A stretch of 64,000 nt of DNA, from the NCBI GenBank assembly GCA_947496695.1, contig CANMEI010000003.1, positions 284,109-348,108 on the forward strand, given 5' to 3'. The DNA comes from an uncultured Cellulophaga sp. Its GTDB lineage: Bacteria; Bacteroidota; Bacteroidia; Flavobacteriales; Flavobacteriaceae. Made by a program: the position numbers and the translations under genes. Under the pieces are notes generated by a model that ran no database searches, was not told where the DNA came from, and saw nothing but the letters and a program-made list of their open reading frames with translations. Position 1 is the stretch's first letter. Each line of letters opens with the position of its first letter. This document shows positions 59,730 to 64,000 of the stretch, in pieces.

Positions 59730-59987
59730 AATTACAAAATTTTAAATTAAACATTATTTCAAAGTTGAAATCTTAATGACATCATATTTACTATTATTAC
59801 AAAAAAAATACCAAAATGAGTTCATCGTATTTTAGTTGCTAAATTTTATAAAAATTATAAGATATTTATGTCAAATATTCAGAATTAAGTTTGTTTTTAT
59901 AATCTATCAAAAGTGTCAATTTGACATTTTATTTTGTAAAATTTCTGTGATGTTTATTAGTGTTATTTGTAATAAAAAAAATCAGTT

Positions 59988-60119
59988 GAATTAAATATTG
60001 AATATTCTGATTGGATCAATAAACCAAATAAAGCTTATATAAGAAAAGATGGAATTAGACAGGTATATTTTCAAGCTCCAAATGGGTATTGGATTGAAGT
60101 AAATGACGACGTTGTATAA
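59988..60119 (+). pseudogene. 3' remnant of a VOC-family gene
   Basis: In one open frame to TAA 60117-60119 the sequence reads ELNIEYSDWINKPNKAYIRK then GIRQVYFQAPNGYWIEVND. It matches the last 43 or so residues of the VOC protein at 17408 (LNIEYSDW, SYVRKDGIQQVYFQDPNGYW) nearly residue for residue. The 5' two thirds are gone and the upstream bases (59730-59987) hold no recognisable gene. It is the decayed paralogue or a partial duplication inserted in another place. Confidence 0.85.
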
Positions 60120-60150
60120 TCACAATAATCATTTTTTTAATTATATATTA

Positions 60151-60199
60151 CCATAAAAAATAAAAAACCGCCTAATAGGCGGTTTTTTATTTTTTATGG
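60151..60199. terminator. Perfect 22-bp bidirectional terminator
   Basis: Arms 60151-60172 and 60178-60199 pair perfectly around TAATA, with an ACCGCC/GGCGGT core and A/T-runs on both sides. It serves the minus-strand SDR gene, 18 bases past its stop. Confidence 0.92.
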
Positions 60200-60217
60200 T
60201 AAACGGGTTATACTAAC

Positions 60218-61057
60218 CTATTCGAAATCACATTCTTTACCCAAGCTTTCAAACTTAGCTAACTCTTCAATTAAGCCATTGTTTACTTTTCCGAAAACTT
60301 CGTAAGCTATTTTACCTAGAGGTAAATGCACTGGAGCTTCCTCTAACTGCGCTAATTTGTAAATAGCATCAGCTGCTTTCGCAGGGTCACCTGGTTGGTT
60401 ACCACTTAAATTTTGTAATCCTGTAATACGCTCACCTACTGTACTTTCGTAATCTTCAATTTTTGTGTTATCGTAAGCTGCTGAACTACCTGCCCATTCT
60501 GTTCTAAATGGTCCTGGCTCAACATTAGTTACTTTAATATTTAATGGCTTTAATTCAGCTGCTAAAGCTTCACCAATACCTTCTAAAGCAAATTTAGAAC
60601 CGTTGTAAATTCCTAAACCTTGAGAACCTATACGACCCGCAATAGAAGTTATGTTTATAATATGACCTGAGCGTTGCTTACGCATTTGTGGTAATACTTC
60701 TCTAATAGTAGTTAAAACACCAAAAACGTTTACTTCAAATTGTCTTCTAACTTCTTCATCAGAAATTTCTTCAACACTACCCATAATGCCGTAACCAGCA
60801 TTATTTACAACTACATCAATTTTTCCGAATTTATCAAAAATAGTTTTAACACCATCAATAATCATTTGCGTAGAAGCAACATCTATAAGTACACCAAAAG
60901 AGTTACCTGGGTTTTCTTTATTAAACTCCTCTACTTGAGCTTGATTTCTGAAAGTACCTACCACAATTTGTCCTTGTGCTAATACTTCTTTAGCTAATTG
61001 CTTACCTAATCCTGATGATATACCAGTTATAAACCATACTTTTTTGTCTGTACTCAT
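60218..61057 (-). CDS. Short-chain dehydrogenase/reductase
   Basis: The 279-residue SDR has the NAD(P) loop GISSGLGKQLA, NNAGYG, catalytic Ser in INITSIAGRIGSQG and YxxxK in YNGSKFALEG. The C-terminal extension with GPFRTEWAGSSA is that of the classical SDR group annotated as oxidoreductases. Substrate unknown. It is monocistronic and ends at a strong hairpin. Confidence 0.94.
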   Translation of the reverse strand: MSTDKKVWFITGISSGLGKQLAKEVLAQGQIVVGTFRNQAQVEEFNKENPGNSFGVLIDVASTQMIIDGVKTIFDKFGKIDVVVNNAGYGIMGSVEEISDEEVRRQFEVNVFGVLTTIREVLPQMRKQRSGHIINITSIAGRIGSQGLGIYNGSKFALEGIGEALAAELKPLNIKVTNVEPGPFRTEWAGSSAAYDNTKIEDYESTVGERITGLQNLSGNQPGDPAKAADAIYKLAQLEEAPVHLPLGKIAYEVFGKVNNGLIEELAKFESLGKECDFE

Positions 61058-61213
61058 TTTTATCTTGTTGAAAATTTGTGAAAAACCTAACTTTTTTTTA
61101 CAAAAATACTAAAAGACAAATTATTAAAAGCTTCTTTTATGTGCTACTTTTAATTGTACCTATTAGAAAATTTGGTTGCTTTATTAATTACTTATAAATA
61201 ATGTTGAATTAAT

Positions 61214-61576
61214 CTATTCCTTTAAAGCTTTTTTATAAGCTTCATAACCTCCTTCAAGATTTATTACGTTGTAGCCAATAGCGTTTAATTTTATCACAGC
61301 TTTTACACTTCTACCACCTGATTTACAATAAACATAAATAGTTTCATCTTTTGAAGCCTTACTTTCAACAAGACTTATAAAATCAGGATTAAACCAATTA
61401 ATATTAAAAGCTTTTGGCAAGTGTCCTGCTTCAAACTCTTCTGGTGTCCTAACATCCAATAAAATTATATTATTTAATTCTTGCTGTGAAAATTCTGTGA
61501 TAGATTTCGACTTAATTTGTGAATATGCTAAACTAACAAAGAACATAAATATTAAAATTGTAGTATTTTTCCTCAT
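61214..61576 (-). CDS. Exported rhodanese-domain protein
   Basis: The 120-residue protein has a signal peptide (ILIFMFFVSLAYSQ) and one rhodanese domain: LLDVRTPEEFEAGHLPKAFN and the active-site loop YVYCKSGGRSVKAVIKL with catalytic Cys. It should handle sulfur transfer or thiol redox in the periplasm. It is divergent from an ECF sigma gene 76 bases away. Confidence 0.92.
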   Translation of the reverse strand: MRKNTTILIFMFFVSLAYSQIKSKSITEFSQQELNNIILLDVRTPEEFEAGHLPKAFNINWFNPDFISLVESKASKDETIYVYCKSGGRSVKAVIKLNAIGYNVINLEGGYEAYKKALKE

Positions 61577-61652
61577 AAAATTATTTTTTGTAAGTGAAAT
61601 TGGACTATATTGTTTGTAAAAATTCGTGTAAATTTGAAAATTATATAAATAT

Positions 61653-62213
61653 ATGACTTCTCACTCTTTAAAACCAGATGTCTGGGTTGACCAATACGCT
61701 GATTACCTCTTTAACTATGCTGTAAGCAGAGTTAGTGATGCTGAAATTGCTAAAGATATTGTACAAGAAACTTTTTTAGCTGGGTTAAAATCAGCTAAAA
61801 ATTTTAAAGGAGATGCTTCTGAACGTACATGGCTTATTGCTATTTTAAAAAGAAAAGTTATTGACCATTACCGAAAAATAAATTCTAAAAAAGGTAAAGC
61901 CGAAGTAAGAATGACATACAGTTCTAGTGTTGACAGTGAAGGCGATTGGCTCGAAGAACAAGTTGCAGACCCATTTAGCACACTTGAAAATGATGTTATT
62001 GAAAATGAAGAACTAGGTTTAGCTATTCAAGAATGCATTGTTAAATTACCAAAAAAACAAGCTCGTGTTTTTCAAATGAAAACAATTCAAGGAGTTAGTA
62101 CGGAAGATATATGTAATGAATTAGAAATAAATCCGTCTAACCTTTGGGTAATGATACATAGGTCAAGGTCGGCTTTAATGGAATGCCTTAATAAAAATTG
62201 GTTCAACGTATGA
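61653..62213 (+). CDS. ECF-type RNA polymerase sigma factor
   Basis: The 186-residue sigma factor has region 2 (YLFNYAVSRVSDAEIAKDIV, QETFLAGLKSAKNFKG, ASERTWLIAILKRKVIDHYR) and region 4 (LPKKQARVFQMKTIQGVSTE with the helix-turn-helix ELEINPSNLWVMIHRSRSAL). Its stop overlaps the start of a small Cys-rich protein gene as ATGA (62210-62213), so sigma and partner are translated together. A rhodanese gene is divergent and may belong to its regulon. Confidence 0.93.
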   Translation: MTSHSLKPDVWVDQYADYLFNYAVSRVSDAEIAKDIVQETFLAGLKSAKNFKGDASERTWLIAILKRKVIDHYRKINSKKGKAEVRMTYSSSVDSEGDWLEEQVADPFSTLENDVIENEELGLAIQECIVKLPKKQARVFQMKTIQGVSTEDICNELEINPSNLWVMIHRSRSALMECLNKNWFNV

Positions 62214-62455
62214 ATTCATGTGAAAAAGCTGCAATTATTTGCAATAAAGCTCAATATAACGAAGCTACGTTAATTGAAAAAATAAAATTAAAATTTCATA
62301 TTTTTATATGTGAAAAATGTTATCACTTTTCTAAAAAAAATGCGAAGCTTACACATCTTTGCAATAAAGCAAAATTAGAAAGCTTATCTGAAAAAGATAA
62401 AGAAAATTTAAAAGAAGTTTTAAATAAAACTAGTAACGCATTGCATACAAAATAA
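62210..62455 (+). CDS. Small Cys-rich protein, putative zinc-finger anti-sigma factor
   Basis: From ATG 62210 (overlapping the sigma stop) the product has 81 residues with Cys4, Cys11 and a central FHIFICEKCYHFSKKNAKL, which has a His-x3-Cys-x2-Cys arrangement. This HxxxCxxC pattern is the ZAS zinc-binding motif of anti-sigma factors. No membrane helix is present, so it is a soluble short form. Overlap with sigma, length and motif support an anti-sigma role. Its last 26 bases overlap the convergent UbiA-like gene. Confidence 0.8.
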   Translation: MNSCEKAAIICNKAQYNEATLIEKIKLKFHIFICEKCYHFSKKNAKLTHLCNKAKLESLSEKDKENLKEVLNKTSNALHTK

Positions 62456-63251
62456 CAAACCAAAATATTGGAATAGCTTCTACCCAAAAAGAAGCAAAAT
62501 ATTTTTTTTGATTTCTTCTTGTAGTATACATTAAGATACCTAGAGCTAAAAATAGAATGCCTTTAGCTATAACATCTATAATTTTAATATCTTCTTTTAA
62601 AAAGGTAAGGGTATAGAAAATTAATGTCGCAAATGAACCAAAAATTATTGTTTTGGTTACTCCAAAACGTTGCGGAATTGTTCTAAGAGAAAGGTCATCA
62701 TACTTTAAATCTCTTATTTCAAAAGGTACTAATAATATTAGCACTAATAAAAAGCGCTGCAAGCTTTCTATAATAATATTTCTACTTATTGGAATTAATG
62801 ATTCTACCGCAGGAAGTATCACTGTTGAGCCAGCCCAAACAAGTGCTACGATAAATATTTTTAGCCCTCCTAAACTTCTTAAATTTTTAGCATGCGGAAG
62901 TACAGGTACGGCATACATTGCTGTCATTAATATTACAATCGCCATAAAAACTAATGCATTTCTATGTAAAAAAAACACATGATACATAGCTATTAGCAAT
63001 GAGATAATACTAACAACTTGAATATTTTTATGATGCCTCTTAGCTACCATAAAATACTTTTTAGCCTCCACTCCGTATTTCACAAAATTATAAGCAGTAA
63101 TGGTACCAAAAAAAACAAAATAATTTAAATGATAATCAATTTGAATACCTAAAATAATATCTGTTACATACAACAATGCAAGTACCGATAAGGAAACATG
63201 AAAACTTGCATTTAAATAAAAATCAAAAAGTTGTTTTATAAACTTCATCAT
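62430..63251 (-). CDS. UbiA-type prenyltransferase-like membrane protein
   Basis: The 273-residue protein has about eight membrane helices and two polar loops. The second loop includes PFEIRDLKYDDLSLRTIPQR, which resembles the second Asp-rich motif of UbiA. The first motif (normally NDxxDxxxD) is replaced by FVKYGVEAKKYFMVA. UbiA enzymes join isoprenoids to aromatic or quinone acceptors. With one motif lost, activity is uncertain; such divergent relatives are frequent in Bacteroidota. It overlaps the end of the anti-sigma gene by 26 bases. Confidence 0.78.
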   Translation of the reverse strand: MMKFIKQLFDFYLNASFHVSLSVLALLYVTDIILGIQIDYHLNYFVFFGTITAYNFVKYGVEAKKYFMVAKRHHKNIQVVSIISLLIAMYHVFFLHRNALVFMAIVILMTAMYAVPVLPHAKNLRSLGGLKIFIVALVWAGSTVILPAVESLIPISRNIIIESLQRFLLVLILLVPFEIRDLKYDDLSLRTIPQRFGVTKTIIFGSFATLIFYTLTFLKEDIKIIDVIAKGILFLALGILMYTTRRNQKKYFASFWVEAIPIFWFVILYAMRY

Positions 63252-63346
63252 GCTAAAATAAGTAAACTGTTTATAACCTGCATTTTTAGTTAAAAACTTT
63301 AGCTGAAGGCCTTGGTTAAATCGGTAACATTACAATAATTAATTGT

Positions 63347-63354
63347 TATTTTTG
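63347..63354 (+). promoter_or_regulatory. Probable -10 element of gcvP
   Basis: TATTTTTG at 63347-63354 matches TAnnTTTG and is 31 bases before the gcvP ATG. No glycine riboswitch is visible in the short leader. Confidence 0.5.
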
Positions 63355-63385
63355 CTCGACTAATTTTACGTAAACTAATTGCTTA

Positions 63386-64000
63386 ATGAAGACAGACGTG
63401 TTTGCTTTACGCCACATCGGCATAAGAGAAGAAGACCTTCAGCATATGTTAAAAACAGTTGAGGCTGAAAATCTTGACCAGTTAATATTTGAAACTATTC
63501 CAAATGATATTCGATTAAAAGAATCTTTAAACTTAGATAAAGCTTTAAGTGAGTATGAATTTTCAAATCACCTTCAAAAATTAGCAGCTAAAAACAAGGT
63601 GTTCAAATCTTATATAGGTTTAGGATATCATGAAAGTTTAACGCCTGCCGTTATTAAAAGAAATATTCTTGAAAACCCAGGTTGGTATACCGCTTATACT
63701 CCATACCAAGCTGAAATTGCTCAAGGTAGACTAGAAGCTTTATTGAATTTTCAAACAATGGTTTGTGACCTAACTGGAATGGAGTTAGCTAATGCTTCAC
63801 TTTTAGATGAAAGTACTGCTGCAGCTGAAGCCATGACCATGCTTTTTGAAGTAAGAAGTCGAAATCAGAAAAAAAATGAAGTTGTTAAGTTTTTTGTTTC
63901 TGAAGAAATATTACCACAAACATTATCATTACTACAAACAAGAGCAACACCTTTAGGTATAGAACTTGTTGTTGGTAATCATGAAAAATTTGATTTTAGT
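63386..64000 (+). CDS. gcvP: Glycine dehydrogenase (P protein) of the glycine cleavage system, N-terminal part
   Basis: ATG 63386 opens a frame that stays open to the window end (205 codons). [60 protein letters not shown] and [20 protein letters not shown] are P-protein N-domain signatures. The enzyme decarboxylates glycine with PLP and passes the aminomethyl group to GcvH lipoate. The PLP-binding Lys lies in the missing part. Long single-chain type is indicated by the N-domain. Confidence 0.96.
   Translation, partial: MKTDVFALRHIGIREEDLQHMLKTVEAENLDQLIFETIPNDIRLKESLNLDKALSEYEFSNHLQKLAAKNKVFKSYIGLGYHESLTPAVIKRNILENPGWYTAYTPYQAEIAQGRLEALLNFQTMVCDLTGMELANASLLDESTAAAEAMTMLFEVRSRNQKKNEVVKFFVSEEILPQTLSLLQTRATPLGIELVVGNHEKFDFS

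Noticed and set aside
1..64000. tRNA, rRNA, CRISPR, prophage or insertion-sequence genes
   Set aside because: No cloverleaf-like segments, regular repeats, transposases, integrases or phage structural genes were seen in the reading.

Overview
The window is AT-rich, gene-dense chromosomal DNA from a member of the Flavobacteriaceae (Bacteroidota). Three things support this. The -10 elements follow the Bacteroidota form TAnnTTTG. Adenylate kinase is fused behind hypoxanthine phosphoribosyltransferase, as is known in flavobacteria. The genes are typical of the family: many short lipoproteins, DUF2490, PepSY-like and DUF4136 proteins, and a PL6 alginate-lyase-type enzyme that fits a marine or algal lifestyle. 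Genus cannot be fixed by eye. No tRNA, rRNA, CRISPR array, prophage or insertion sequence was seen.

Layout. 1-1058: the edge of a Fur/Zur-type regulator and a decayed merC-folE pair behind a GCAAC/GTTGC palindrome. 1171-4745: an ECF sigma factor, a small membrane protein, a Spy/CpxP-like protein, an EF-hand lipoprotein, a 45-aa lipoprotein and an arylsulfotransferase-like lipoprotein. 5021-12675: housekeeping genes pyrR-pyrB, rnz, pdxH, a sixA-ppk1-ppx polyphosphate run and miaE. 12897-14646: a YHYH lipoprotein and a membrane-anchored partner. 14780-23634: a PL6 lyase, two VOC proteins, an HxlR regulator, and a two-component system with PepSY-like and DUF2490 genes. 23677-35179: transporters, a second YHYH lipoprotein, a HipA-like kinase with a DUF3037-like gene, and a TetR-HAD-PanE run. 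35475-37924: a third YHYH lipoprotein with its membrane partner, then SigZ. 40981-47299: a LytTR regulator, two sensor kinases and several small membrane proteins. 47446-54046: obg, hpt-adk, purK-purE and an M3 peptidase. 54118-64000: gene remnants, an HxlR regulator, a two-domain racemase, Hsp20, SDR, rhodanese, a third ECF sigma factor with a Cys-rich partner, a UbiA-like protein and the start of gcvP.

Three observations stand out. First, three minus-strand promoters at 45.5-46.9 kb each carry two LytTR-type half-sites exactly 21 bp apart. In each, a TAnnTTTR -10 begins 41-42 bases beyond the proximal half-site. They lie close upstream of a LytTR response regulator gene and point to a local regulon of tiny membrane proteins and an ankyrin protein. 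Second, three divergent YHYH-domain lipoproteins are present. Two are followed by a secreted domain anchored by one C-terminal helix, resembling the extracellular N-terminal domain of HupE/UreJ-like proteins without the channel. This may be a poorly described envelope, perhaps metal-handling, module. Third, gene decay is visible at several stages: merC-folE, a MORN-like gene, a truncated oxidoreductase beside its regulator, and the tail of a VOC gene whose paralogue survives 42 kb away.
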